Below are positions 25,501-37,800 of a DNA stretch of 64,000 bases, piece by piece (positions within the stretch are counted from its first letter, which is position 1; each line of letters begins with the position of its first letter). The stretch is taken from NCBI GenBank assembly GCA_037176905.1, contig JBBBWG010008890.1, forward strand, positions 72,656 to 136,655, written 5' to 3'. The notes beneath the pieces are model-generated. The model ran no database searches and was not told the origin of the DNA. It was given only the letters and a program-made list of their open reading frames with translations. The stretch is from Azolla pinnata (Eukaryota > Streptophyta > Polypodiopsida > Salviniales > Salviniaceae). The position numbers and the translations under genes were made by a program.

Positions 25501-26345
25501 TCGATCGCATCGTCCAACTCAAGTAAACAGGATATACCTACGAATATGCATTCGATCATTAAAACATGTTGAAACACTGGTAGGTTATATAGGCTGTGAG
25601 CTCACATGTTCCATCTTTGCCTTTGGCTTTTCATTGTGAAAGTGGATGCAAAGTCTCTTTTCATCGGGTTCAAAGTTCAAATCGGGTGATGAAAGGAGAT
25701 CATATGCGATCGAAAATGCAGAACCTCTTGTATGCTTTGCTTTATGCTGTGGCGGGTGGTCAGATCCTGCGGTATGCTGATATTCCTTCTCCCCACCATG
25801 TTCTTTGTGATTTTCAAACTTCGAGGTCACTGCAAAAATGTCAAAAACATACAAAATTTTTGATTACACCACAAAAATGTCAAATACATACAACCCTGAA
25901 CCTGAAACCGTAGACAGCAATAGGCTATGCTGAGAAAGGTGAGAATGAACCTCCATCTCACACTGTGATTGCCACATTCTTGTTCTTTCTTTGCTTTCTT
26001 GAGCAGGTCAGGGTGTACACAGCGAAGAATGTGAATGAAGAGCTGGAAGCTGCTAGAACCGAATACATACAAGCCAGCATCGGCTTCCAGAGCACGAAGA
26101 AGGTGCTTTTACCGAAGATCCTCGACTGGTATGCAAAAGAAGCATCGATCTCATCAGCTGCTCTCCTCGAATCGTTATCGTATTGCCTCGACGAAGAGGA
26201 GAAGGAGATCCTGCAACGATGCATCTGGTCGAAGCCGAACAAGAACACCTCGCATTGCATCGAATGGCAGCCCTACAACTTCAGCTTCAGATACATGTTC
26301 CATCCCAGGGCTCGATGCGCTGATCCTTGCTGGCTAACTATCTAA
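22516..26345 (+). CDS. MIP1-type leucine-zipper and DUF547 protein
   Basis: Eleven exons in consistent phase give 630 residues: 22516-22655, 23085-23154, 23270-23347, 23579-23695, 23811-24173, 24304-24713, 24876-24975, 25085-25144, 25436-25522, 25643-25771, 26007-26345. The family is annotated as 'ternary complex factor MIP1 leucine-zipper' at the N-terminus plus DUF547 at the C-terminus. The coiled coil spans residues about 95-165 (VEELQKQLHSQRAARHALE, then EIAILEKEVVELEKQV). The middle is Ser-rich. DUF547 covers about 375-600, with FWINIYNALLMHAYLAYGIP, an IGGHSINAYTIEH segment, FALCCGGWSDPAVRVYT and VLLPKILDWYAKEA. Biochemical function of plant members is not settled; none is claimed here. 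The start is the first ATG of a 5' exon open from 22516 and is the least certain part. The gene looks complete. Confidence 0.9.
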
Positions 26346-27636
26346 ACCGAAATCGGCCCGTGCCATGTGACCAAGTAGAAAACCATGCTGTTCAGCATAA
26401 AACAAGAGAAAACTGTGCAATATCTGTATTGTTCCCAGAAGCTGAGAATATGCGTCGACAGTTGACCTTTGAGTAGCTTGACCACTCTGCAATCTTGATC
26501 GGCAAAACCTGCTCGGGGAAATCGAAGCAGGCACATCAAACTGTCGACGATTCGAGCATCTATCAACCATTTGGCGGAACTCGGGAGCTCTTTCTTTGGT
26601 TAGGCCAAAACTCTCTCTCACAGGGTCCATTTATATGAATAAATTACTACTACCTATCAACCTTTTGGGCGAAAACTCGGGTTTGGTTAGGCCAAAACAC
26701 TCTTTCCCAAGGTCCATTTGTATGAAATAAATTTGATGGTAGTAAGTAAACCCGCGTTTTTTTTGTAAGGCCATTTTGTACATTAGGAATTTGTGAAATC
26801 AGAAGTGACCATTGCTGGCTTGCGAATGCTCAAAACTTGATCAGCTTCATAGTAATTGCATGATTTCGGAAGCATAATCTGATAGGAAGCAATCGAATCA
26901 TTTGTGCTCGACCTACATTGCCTTGGAAAGGACATTTGCAAGGTAAAAGGAAGAAGAATCTAGCTAGATGGTATCTGCTTCATGAATCTTGATAATACCA
27001 GGAAGGACATCTTCAAGGAATCTGGCTTTTCGCACATGAGTCCTGAATCGAAGTTTACTTTGACAAATTGACGTTGTTCTCATCGCATGTCTTGTCAGCA
27101 AACCTCGTTCGATTCATGGATTTGGCGCATGTTCATCACAATCTGAGATGGAATAAACCGTTCTCAAACCTTCTGTTGCTGCTGATGTCCCAAGCCTTGT
27201 TCGAGACACATACACCGGCCGATTGAAGCATTCGAGCTCCATTTGTAGTCCGAGTCTGAGCCTATTCAGTACTCAGTTTGTTCTTGCTTTGCCGACGACT
27301 TGGGGGTATACACTCTTCGATTTCGGTCTCCGAAGGATGTTAATTTTATCTTCATTTTGTTTTGTTTTTCTTTTTGTTTTTGCTGGTCAGATCCGGATTC
27401 GAACCCATGACCTAGTGATCAAACAGCTTCTTGATGTCATTTTTATTTCAATGTTTTTTTATTCTATTTTCTGGTCATGCGGGAATCGAACCCATGATCT
27501 CTCTCTCTCTGTCTTTCTGTCTTTCTGTCTTTCTGGGAATGAACCTTGGAAACCCTAAACCTCTGTCGCTGTTTCTGTCTCTTCCCTTCTCGATGCGCTG
27601 CTCGTAATCCCCTTCTCGCCCGCCCGAGCTCCTCCC
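26346..27636. other. Intergenic region between MIP1-like and CCCH genes
   Basis: It contains an imperfect tandem duplication (26560-26645 and 26654-26733) sharing CTATCAACC, GGTTAGGCCAAAAC and GGTCCATTT. Two tRNA T-arm-like boxes on the - strand (GGTTCGAATCC near 27397, GGTTCGATTCC near 27484) look like short SINE-type remnants. The right part holds the promoter and leader of the CCCH gene. No coding region is supported. Confidence 0.55.
26560..26733. repeat. Imperfect tandem duplication, about 85-bp unit
   Basis: The two halves share the same order of blocks with small indels. It lies just downstream of the MIP1-like stop codon, so it may fall within that gene's 3' UTR. Confidence 0.75.
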
Positions 27637-30600
27637 ATGGCCGAAGACGCGCAGAAGCGCAACACCGACTGCGTGTATTATCTCGCGTCTCCCCTGACTT
27701 GTAAGAAGGTGCACATTTCTTTCCTCCTCTCTCTCTCTCTCTCTCTCTCTCTCCGTTTGTTACTTTGTGTGGATTTCCCATCCGTGCATCTCCCGTTTCG
27801 GTTTTATTCATCGGCTTCTCATATAAGATGGAGATAATGGATCATCTTGGTAATGCTCGAGGTTTTTTCTCCATTGTTGAGCATGCGTTCGTGTAGAAAT
27901 CCCTTGAATTCCTCCCGAAAGAATGCATTTTTGTTTTGTAGTTTTAACCTATACTTGTCTCGAAAACCTGTGGCATGTCGGTAAACAGTGAACGGTCTTG
28001 AATGTAGGTAAAATCTTAAAGAAAGGATATTGTTTTTGAGTCGGGATCGTATGCATTTATATTGAAAAAAGCAATGAAGCGCAAGGAAAAAAGTTAGGAT
28101 GTTGAGAAATCAGGGTATAGAACGTTGATCATATATCCTCCTTGGAAAAGAGTACCAACAAGAACGATTGTTGTTTTGAACGTATAGCTGATTAGAATCA
28201 GCAGATATAGTTTACAAATGGGATGCAAATTTTTGAATGTGGAGAAATATAAAATCTGTAGTGGGGAACAAACAGAACATATTTCTGTAGGAAGTGAGCC
28301 AGAATGGAGTAGAGAATGGTTGGTATACTCAAATGCAAGGGAAAGTTGAGATGCATTGTTTGTAGTGGTCTGCATTGTTTCTTGCATTGTCTAATCGTAG
28401 AGACTGCATTTGGTTAGAAAGATCAGTAGAATTTAGGAATAACTGTGGAAGTTTTAAATTGTTTCGATAAAAACGGAACCATAATCAGTAAGGAAATTAA
28501 ATTCTTTTAGCTCAGATTATGGGTTTGCAAAGGAAATTAGTCGAATCCCAGAAAGACTGCAGTTTTGAAATGTAGAACATTCATTTCTGCAGCAAAGGGT
28601 GAAGTTCTAAGAACAAATGATATTTTTTCTGTTAGAATCTTTTGGTTTCTTTCTCTTACGCATCTTCCTGTTTGGGTTTCATGTGTATATGCATATGATA
28701 ATGCATGGTAATAAGTCTATGCTTTGCTTTATCATGAAGAATGTGCTTGAGGTTTTGATGGTAGTGAACTTCCCTAAGTTTGCTTTCAATGGTAGGTTAA
28801 TCTTTAAAATATGCAAATCGGAAGTATACACCATCATAGTAAGGGCTTTCTTTAGTGATTGTAAATTAATGTGTTGGATGATCTGTCCCTTAGGGGAATG
28901 CATGTGAGTTCAGACACAGCGAATCTGCTCGATTAAATCCTCGGGATTGTTGGTACTGGTTTGCTGGAAATTGTCTTATGACAAACTGCTCCTTCCGGCA
29001 CCCTGTAAGTTTCTTCTTTTAGCTTGTATTTTCAGTTGGATGTGGTTGCTACCTTTTCTCCACTTTCTTACTTGTGAATGAATGTGGTCATATCTTTTTG
29101 TTAATACTCGATCCTTTTCAAGAATTTAGAGCCAGAACCTGAATTACAGGCAGGCTTACTTCTTTGGTCATTCTGAAATGTGCCTAGATTGCTGCAAACC
29201 AGCCTTGCAGAAATGGTCAAATAACATCTTTCTAACTTACACTGTCTGTAAATTGGCCCCTCTGACACCCTGCTAGTTTGTTTCTTTTTTATCATGGATG
29301 ATGTAAATGTGACCATCTATTCTTATCTGCATGGTACATGTGTGCAATTCTTAACAAGGTTCCAACAATGGATATCGAACATTTGTATAGTTTCTATTTT
29401 TCTGTTATTTCAAAGTACATTGTATCTACACAGGCTCAGAGGGTAAACTGGTGATTTTGATGTAGCCATTGGATGGAAGACCAAATAACTTTTCGGCAAC
29501 AATACCAGTTTCCTCAGCCAGCACAGCATCAGTAACTGTATCAACAAAAAATAGGGGACCTTGTTACTTCTTTTCAAGTGGTTATTGTGCTAAAGGTGAG
29601 AATTGTACATTCCAGCATGGCTCGCCAGTGGTCCAAACACTCCATCAGAGTCCAGAAATGGCATCCGCTAACAAAAGTTCTGAAATACATTTTAAAGGAA
29701 GTGGCTCGGTTGCTCAGAGCTCTTTATTTCCTTTAGTTAAAGGGGTGTCTCAAAAGCCTCCTAATGTCTTCATTAGAGCTCAGAATTCCTCTGTCGTAAG
29801 CACAGCTAAAGCACCTCTTTATGGAGATAAGAAAGATCAAGATGAGTCACTCTTAAGCAGGAGATCAACACATGAAGCAGCGGAGAATCAACAACAAGAG
29901 TTAGAGCTCATAAACAACCAGTCAAAAAGTGTTCTTCTGAGAATACGGTCGCAAGAAAAGTTCGTGCAGAAAAAGGAACACAGTGATAAGAATGGCTTAT
30001 CAAAGGAAGGATTTCCTATGGATCCTGATGAATCCAATGGCTCTATGTATAAAGAAGATTGGGAATATTGCAAAGAAGATGATGAATATCATATTCACGA
30101 GCTTGGACACCTTGAAGTCCCTGAGGAATTTCATGACATTGATGGTGATGGCAGTGTATTTGGAACACTGAGGGAGTCAGATAACTCTTCTCGGAGAGGG
30201 AGCATAAGAACTACTAGGGATCTTCGGGACCATCTTATGCAACGAAGATTGCAAAGAAAGGAACATACATCAGTGGAAGAGGAGAATTCTGAGGGGATGA
30301 ATCATCTTGATCTGTCTGAAATTCATAATGTGCGGAGCGAAACAGGTGAAGAGAATCACAGGAGGTTTTATCAATATCCAAAAGGGAAGCATAACAGGGA
30401 GGCTAAAAGATTGCGGCGTGAAATCGGGTTACATTATGAAGGTGATACAATGCCGTTTGGGAACTTACATGGGAGAAACGGACGGGTGAAAAGCAAGTCG
30501 AAAGTTGGTCGAACTCGAAGCAGTAATTCAGAAGTAGGTAAAAAATCACTTTCATCAACATTCAGGGGACCTAAAAGCCTAGCAGAGATCAGGGCTGAAA

Positions 30601-30704
30601 AGGATCAAGGTTGTGATGGTGGGTCGAAGGACGAAGAGTATACGGATAGGCGGAAAGATACATATGCTGTGAAAGGTCGAATTTGTTCTGTTATCAGCAT
30701 GTAA
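27637..30704 (+). CDS. CCCH zinc-finger protein, C3H17-like (three CCCH fingers)
   Basis: Three exons, 27637-27708, 28894-29004 and 29466-30704, give 473 residues. The opening KRNTDCVYYLASPLTCKKG and HSESARLNPRDCWYW are near-diagnostic of the Arabidopsis C3H17 group. Fingers: C12-x9-C22-x5-C28-x3-H32; C43-x7-C51-x4-C56-x3-H60; C94-x7-C102-x5-C108-x3-H112. CCCH fingers of this kind usually bind RNA; plant members act in mRNA metabolism or transcription. The rest is charged and low-complexity, ending with a conserved-looking FRGPKSLAEIRAEK block at about 427-440. The protein is shorter than the Arabidopsis relative as I remember it, so a further 3' exon is possible, but the last exon has a clean stop. 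Exon 3 joins in phase as HP|PLDG, which settles the finger 2/3 linker. Nuclear location is inferred. Confidence 0.9.
27709..28893 (+). other. CCCH gene intron 1
   Basis: A 1185-bp intron that splits finger 1 between its second and third Cys. A (CT)n run at 27725-27752 follows the donor closely. No gene inside. Confidence 0.85.
29005..29465 (+). other. CCCH gene intron 2
   Basis: A 461-bp intron between fingers 2 and 3. Nothing else is seen. Confidence 0.85.
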
Positions 30705-31473
30705 AGCTTCCGTAGGGACCTTGGCAATATGTATAAGAATGCTCCAGTGTTTTGCTCAATAGGATTTGTACTAAGAATAGTGGAGGTTTCTCGACCGAAC
30801 CCAAAAGGACACATTGGGTGGTTTCGAGTCTCCGTGTGAAAAGCTAATGAAGGAGGAGTTGGCTTCCATAAATTAACAATCGATTACTCTAGATCATAGG
30901 ATATGATGGTACTTTTACTTCAAGCAGAATGGATGGTGCCTTTGTAGAATGATTTTGTTGGTTTTCCCCCCAATGCTAATGGCTAAGTGTACACTAATTA
31001 TAGCATTTCGGGAGCTTATTCCGAAGTTCCTCGCAGCATGGTCCCCCCCCCCCCACAAAAAAACCTTGGGAACTTTTATCAGAGGTGGAAAAAAACTTGT
31101 GGGTATAATCAAAATGTTTCATTTGCAAGCGATGCATTTATACACCTATCCATTGATTCTGTTATACATATATATNNNNNNNNNNNNNNNNNNNNNNNNN
31201 NNNNNNNNNNNNNNNNNNNNNNNNNNNNNNNNNNNNNNNNNNNNNNNNNNNNNNNNNNNNNNNNNNNNNNNNNNNTATACATATATATGAGCTTGGTGGT
31301 GTTTTTGATTCCGACATGATACAAACAGGTTAAACGACCGGAAGTAGGGAAGCTCAAGAACAAGTACATTGATTTTGTTTGGGCAGTTTGTAATGGAAAG
31401 CTCGAGAAATTTCTGGTTAAAAACGGACTAATGTTTCGGAAGTCTTTTTTCCGATTGCTAACACGAATGGCTA
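30705..31473. other. Convergent intergenic region with a second assembly gap
   Basis: It holds the 3' flanks of the CCCH gene (+) and the citrate-binding gene (-). A 100-N gap at 31176-31275 is flanked on both sides by TATACATATATAT, again suggesting an unjoined contig overlap. No gene is seen. Confidence 0.7.
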
Positions 31474-32596
31474 CTACTGTGGGAAGCACGAGGTGACGGT
31501 GGCAAGGCTGGTGTGGAACTCTTGCGACGATGCAGCTTGCCCGGGCTTCTTCCAGACGGCTATGTTCTTCCATCTGCTCTCGAGGCAAGGGCTAGCAGCA
31601 AGGTTGGAGAGGGCGTAGGCGCTCCCGCACTTGAAGTAGTGGGTCCTGTAGCTGCCGTTGTCTTCGTAATACCGGAGGATCCGATCGACGAAGATCTGGA
31701 TGCTGCCCTGATCCGCATCGTGGATGACATTCAAGTGCACCCAGCGATCGTACACGCCCTCGACGATTTCTGCAGCCGGCAGGTTGCCTCCAGCTCGGAC
31801 GAGCGTGCCGTTGACGATGTGCAGTTGCAGGGCGGTCGCGGTGCTATTCGTGCCCCCGAACACCTGCATGATGCAGATCCCCGTGATGGGCGAGGCGACG
31901 AAGAAGTCGGCCTCGAACTGCCACACTCCGCTCGTGTAATCCGCGCCCTGAAGAAGAAGAAGAAGAAGAAGAAGAAGAAGAAGAAGAAGAAGAATCCAAA
32001 AAGAACATTCGAGAGCTTCAGCGTCGCGTTTCAACAGCGCCGCGTTTCAAAAACGACAACAAGCAGCTTGTCGAGACCGTACGGGTTATGTATGAGGTCG
32101 CGTTCATTAACGTCGAGACAGTACGGGTTATGTATGAGGCCCCGTTCATTAACGTCGAGACAGTACGGGTTATGTATGAGGTCTCATTCATTAACGTCGA
32201 GAGACAGTACAGGTTATGTATCAGGTCTCGTTCATTAACGGAATTAACCAGACAAACCACTCTACCGACTAAGAACGGCCATTCACGCATGGTAGCATGA
32301 TACTGATCTTGGGGGTTTAGGGTAATCAAATCCAGCAGCAAGCAAGCAAGCAAGCAGAAAGTATGTCGGATCGGGGAATTTTTTTACGGCGATCCGGAGC
32401 TCGGAGCGCGGCAGGGTCGGGCTCCCCGGGAGGTAGGGCTTGTCGCTCGCGAGGACCCAGAGGTCGTAGGTGCCGTTGTCGAAGTCGAAGCTGAAGCGGT
32501 CGGTGAGCGCTGCATTGTACGGGGCCTGGATCTCGCAGCTGAACGGCATCAACTTGAACCCTGCAGTGATCGATACGTTTTGTGGCACAATTGTCG

Positions 32597-32630
<34 letters not shown>

Positions 32631-32720
32631 AGCCATGATCATCGGCAAGCGTATCGTCGATGATATTGCCATGGCCATCATCACCATCACCACCACCATC
32701 ATCACCGTCATCATCACCAT
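31474..32720 (-). CDS. Citrate-binding protein-like / alginate-lyase-2 (PL7) fold protein, secreted
   Basis: Two exons, 32720-32388 and 31947-31474, join in phase (ELRIA|GADYTSGVWQFE) to give 268 residues. Plant members include the Hevea citrate-binding protein and share the PL7 alginate-lyase jelly-roll fold; enzymatic activity in land plants is not established. Recognisable blocks are FDNGTYDLWVLASDKPY, SPTLPRSELRI, DYTSGVWQFEADFFV, MQVFGG, VYDRWVHLNVIHDAD, HYFKCG and ESRWKNIAVWKK. The first 30 residues are a Met/Val-rich hydrophobic run, a probable signal peptide, followed by an 11-residue Gln run at about 31-41. Both are encoded by microsatellite-like DNA. The C-terminal tail after WKKP has no similarity that I know. 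The start is the only upstream ATG in frame. Family call is firm, ligand unknown. Confidence 0.88.
31948..32387 (-). other. Intron of the citrate-binding gene with (TTC)n acceptor tract and 42-bp minisatellite
   Basis: On the gene strand the 3' splice site is preceded by an uninterrupted TTC run (31950-31993 read on the + strand as GAA), acting as the polypyrimidine tract. At 32070-32239 a 42-bp unit, beginning GTCGAGACAGTACGGGTTAT, is repeated four times with few differences. Confidence 0.85.
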
Positions 32721-34857
32721 TGCTTGACTCAGACTCTTTTGTGACTCTGTCTATCTCTTCTGTTCTTGTTTTTGTAACCCGAATCTCTCTCAAAGGCTTA
32801 TATAAATATGCTGGCCCATGGTGCCCCCCCACCACCAACACTTCACCTACCTTTTTGCTTCCTTCACCATCTCACATGTTGGACTCTTCCTCCCCATATC
32901 TATGTAACAAAAGGTCTCAGGAAACAAGTATACTCTAGAAGACGGAAAAAAGAAGAAGAAGAAAGGCCATTTCTATTCAATTGAAAATCCCCCAAAACGA
33001 AAAGAACCATATCTACATATCTCAAAATACACACAATCTAACACCGAAAACAAATAGATTGTGCTCTCTAAATCCCAACCCTCAAACCAACAAACTTTCA
33101 ACTCATCGGAGACGCCAAATCACAGGTTTTATCTAAAAATCTCCAAAGACTTGGATCTAAATCTTTCCTTTCAGAGATTATGGCTTCCACATTTGGGAAC
33201 CGATCCAGGTTCATGTACTGTCTTTATAAACATGCTAGGCATATAAATATTACGATGACAACAGACACTCTTGAGCAGTGTTGGGTTCAAATCCTCTCAA
33301 TCCAAAGAGTAGGTCAAGCTTGGGGTGTAAAATTGTAGAGAAAACGGATCTAACAATAGGAAATAAAATAGAATAAAATAAACTTATTCTTGAGGTTGTT
33401 ATGCATATGCCAAAACAGAAACTTTCCAGGTGGTTGAACAGAATACACGGTTTTCACACTTTTGTAAGGGGTCATATAATACATGACAATGCTTCTTTCA
33501 TAACCGATTCTTGTTTTTCTGTTTTCAAGCTGACCCTGGCTTGCAAAAAATGCTCCACAATACAATCAAAGACCTCGTGCAGCATAGCTAAATTTGTTCC
33601 CGGTAGAGTTTTTCAGTACATGACTTCATCGCATTCACTGTCACTCTAAAACATTGGAGGTCAACAAAAGCAAGGGTAGAATTCTGTGTGATGTCTGCTT
33701 CACAAGACGGTTGGAAGCAACAAAATTGCCAAAGTCTGTCCAAAGCCTTGTCTTTCCCAATACACTGCTTTGATGGGTTTAAGACACCAATTTTAGCTTC
33801 GATAAAGCACTACTTCCAAAATCATTGCTTTCCCCAGCAACGTGTTTTAGATTCCTACAATTTAATGTTCTCATAGATAAGAAAAATCCACGATTTCACG
33901 AAATTGATTGATCTTGTACATTTAAATAAGTACCTCTTCCTCCCGGCTACAATGGACACAACCAGTTGATAAGGCTGATAATAGACCTGCTACAATAGAC
34001 ACAACCAGTTGATAAGGTTGATAATGGACCTGCTGCAATGGACGAAGTATAACACAGTTGATAAGGCAGATGGTGGAGGTTACAAGCCATGGTTCAATCC
34101 CTACATACGCAAGTGGCTTTAGTAAGTTTTGGAACTTTGTTCCACGAAAGTTTAGGTAAAAAACTTGACAACACTGAGTATAGACAATTAGAAAGAAAGT
34201 TGAGAGAAAGTTAAACAAATAAAAGTGATAAATAATCTTGCTTCAAAATACACTCTCCCACTGTGAAAACAAATATTAAAACATCAATGAATAAATACTG
34301 GTTTTACATCCTTACATTGATGATATTAGCCTAGGTCTCAGTCGGTATGTTGCGGATTTCTGTTTCTCCAGAGATGGATGATCTCATTCCTGCATTAAAA
34401 TTTGCACCTTGTGGGACCAAAAAGAAACTTCAGGAACATCCGATCCAACTAATATTTTGGCTCGAACCACTTGGAACTTCTGATCTTCCACCCCATTCAC
34501 ATGAGCATGCCAAGTGTTGCATGCTTTGGGGGGGTTATTGAACCTGGAAGTTCACATTACTCGATTTCAATACCACCTTCAACAAAGAACTTCTTGTTCA
34601 TGTCCAATATCTTCCAAAACAAGGGGTTTGTTGATGCTCAACCTCTCGGAAGATCCATAGATATTGATGCTGAAGCATTGGATTAGCAATTTCTATTTTC
34701 CTCAGCCAAGAGGTTCATGCCTTTCAATGTGTGTATGGAGCAGACATATTTCTTTCATGAGAGTCTCCCACCTCATAAATCAAGTGGTCTTTTCGTTTTT
34801 CTTCAACCAGGTTCCTCAGTCCAAAAGGTACTTTGCCAAGTGTAAGCATTGACAAGG
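32721..34857. other. Intergenic region between citrate-binding and NDX-like genes
   Basis: The left end (to about 32900) should contain the promoter of the citrate-binding gene; a TATAAATAT box reading on the - strand as ATATTTATA lies at 32799-32807. At 33945-34070 a 43-bp unit (CTACAATGGACACAACCAGT plus GATAAGG-containing tail) is repeated about 2.5 times. Frames at 34347-34852 are interrupted and match nothing I recognise. Confidence 0.5.
33945..34070. repeat. 43-bp minisatellite, about 2.5 copies
   Basis: Copies share ACACAACCAGTTGATAAGG and GGACCTGCT or GACCTGCTAC. The third copy is diverged. Confidence 0.75.
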
Positions 34858-37800
34858 TTACTCATCTGGAGACTTGTGACTTATAGACTTGATGATATTT
34901 GCTATGGAAATCTCGTCAAGATCTTCATTACCCTCTACTCTGAGAAAACTACTTTGATGTTCATTGGGCCAATCCATTCCATTTTTATCATGACACACGT
35001 TGGTTATTCCTAGTTTAGAAAAAGCTTCCGAGTTCATTTGCATATTATTTGGATCTGATGTCAAAAACTCATTCTTTATTGGCTGCAGGTATTCTCTCCT
35101 CATCGGGAACTCCTGATGATGTACTCCAGCCTCCAACTTCCGTTTCACAGGCATCTGACCACATCCAACATTTTGCGCATCCTCCAAGTTCAAGACTACC
35201 CGCAGAAGGAAACTATGAAACAGAACCTTTTTGGTGTTTACTAACCTGTGATGACCGACTCAAGTCAAGCTTTTCATCTCCATTGTCCTTGACAGTGGGC
35301 CCAGAATTATCATCATTAGTATCTTCTTTCTTGAGTGGATCCCATGCATGGACTCGTTGCCAACGCTTGGAGTTTCTCCAACAAGAGAGAACTGTACTGC
35401 GTTTCTGTTCATGTGCATCTCTAAGGTACGCGATCATAGGATCGTCCTGAAGAGAAAAGAATGTAACCCATTACGCACAAAATAGGAGAAAACTTATAAT
35501 AAAATGTAGCATAACAGTTAATACACAAATCCTCACTTGTGTTCCTGGCTCTGATGCTGCTGGGCACATGGCTTCGTGAACTGCAGAATAGAAGTTGCTG
35601 CAGAGGCAAAAGTTAACATCAAACCCTCAATATTTTCCACAAGTAAATTATTGAAGTATTAATTATATTTTTTTCTCACGTACTAAGATAAGAGTGAGCA
35701 AAAACAAGAACACGATGATAAAACAAAGTCATTATTGGGGATCAAAACATGCTTCCCAAGTTGTTAAGGGTCTTAAGCACCCAGCCCTCCCTAGAATGCA
35801 ACTCCCTTGAAAAGGACATTTAAGAAACTGATAAATAAATTTGTTCTGAAAATTAGATGTTTCGTTAGAGCCAATATCACATTCATGGGAATGGCAAACT
35901 AAAAGAACAAATATAGACTTAAAACATAAGAGCCTCATATAAATATTGGAAGCATAGAATCTCAAGCAAATCCTGAAAGTATAGACACTGCTGAAAACCA
36001 GTTAAGAGTGACAATGGTCCACTGGAACAAGCGGAACTCTAGCAGAAGCTATCATTAGATATACGCAATACCCCACCTCAAAGAGACCCCAAATGATCCA
36101 TGGTGCTCTAATTTGCAAGGCCCTCATTATGTGGAGCAGCCACTCTGAGAGCCCAAAAATTTGTACAACCCTAACTTCCAGATTGGATGTGGTCTACGTG
36201 TGACCATTACTGTTATTAGATGATCTTTGTGAGCTCAGCCGTTAGGTTAGGTACAGCGGAGATGGTAGGACTTCCAGAGACTGCTGACCTATACCCTTGT
36301 AAAACATGATAGCCTTTTAGAACCCTGAAGTTAGGATGCTTCCACAGAAGATCTGGAACCCATTGATTTCTGTCTTAGTTGATGATGTAAGTTCAACAAA
36401 ACTTCATTGTTGAAAGGCTTTGGTATGGAATACGGAGAAGTCGATCAAAGAGAAATGGCCACTTCAATAAATGACTCAATGTGCCACAGCTGAACGTATT
36501 GCTGCATTATTAGCTATTAACTGAATGAGAATCTGAATGGCTAGTTCACAGACCTAACGAAAATCTTCAATCGAACAACATGAGACCCATATTGGGGCGT
36601 TTTGGGTCTAATACCTGACTAGTTGTAAATCTTCATCACTCACTGCTTCATTAGAAAGTGATGATGCATGGTCCAACAGCAAAACTGAGATCAAATGGTG
36701 GTTGATAAGCTTATGTGAAAATCATAATGAGAGATAAAAAAAGAAGTAAACAGAACCAAGCATTAAGCAGAATTTTACGAAGATTTTCACAAACTCGCAT
36801 TGTTGTTTGAACTGTGGTCATGAAAAAGGAGCTATTTCCAGGTGTAAGGGGTCCAATCACAAGATGCTGTAAAAACATCGACAAGAACCGATCTCTGACA
36901 TCACCTATATAACAAAAAATGCAAATTTTTCAGACTCAATTGCCAGAATATATATGTATAACAAGTGAAACAAACACAAACGCATATGTATCAAATGACA
37001 TATATATCTGATCACTACAGAGTAAACAACAAACCTGTACAAACTTCAGGGTCAAAGCAGTGCAAGTTTGCCATGATCTTCACGAACAACGATGACCTTT
37101 CATTACTATATGTACTGAAATTTAATTTTCCTGTTGACAAGCAGCAACCAGATGAAACATCTGGCAACGATGGAGAATTTCTTGTTGTTTTCTTAGTGGA
37201 TTTAAGTATTGAGTTTTTCAATGGAAGCATCGCCAGACCAGCAGCCCGAAATGGATCATACATAAGAATAGGATCACATATTGTGTTTTCAATGCTTCCT
37301 TTTGCATAGCTATTACACCATGTGGACATGAAGGCCGATGGGGATGATGCAAGCACATCTGCAAGGTCTGACGTCTGATGGGAAACACAAACAAAGTTTA
37401 CTATGGTTATCACCAGCATTGTTCCTGATAAATAAATATTATCTTATTGGTGAATATTAACTTACAATGTGGTCCATTACGAGAGTGTGAAAATTGGAAT
37501 CATCAGAGAATATATCTGCTAGATGCATTGCATGAATATACATAAGACCACATGGTACTTCATTTCCTTCTGGTTCTACAGTGCACGGAGGCTCCTCCAA
37601 TAATGCTTTTTTGACAAGTGATAAAACCTACACAAGGAAAATAAAGAAGCATACTTTATCAAAGAAGATACATTTGAATCCTCGAAATAACTAGCTTTCC
37701 ATTTTCCCAAGAGAAAACATCAATTTCAAGCAAATATAGTGAACACCACGAATAATAATTTCCAAGAAATTATAGGGATCAAGGACAAGCATAGCAGGGA

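Noticed and set aside
27390-27500. tRNA genes suggested by GGTTCGAATCC and GGTTCGATTCC boxes on the - strand
   Set aside because: No A box, no acceptor stem and no cloverleaf can be drawn; at most short SINE-like remnants.
34347-34852. Several frames downstream of the NDX-like stop
   Set aside because: Interrupted, no family resemblance; considered as a decayed element or missing NDX exons but not supported.
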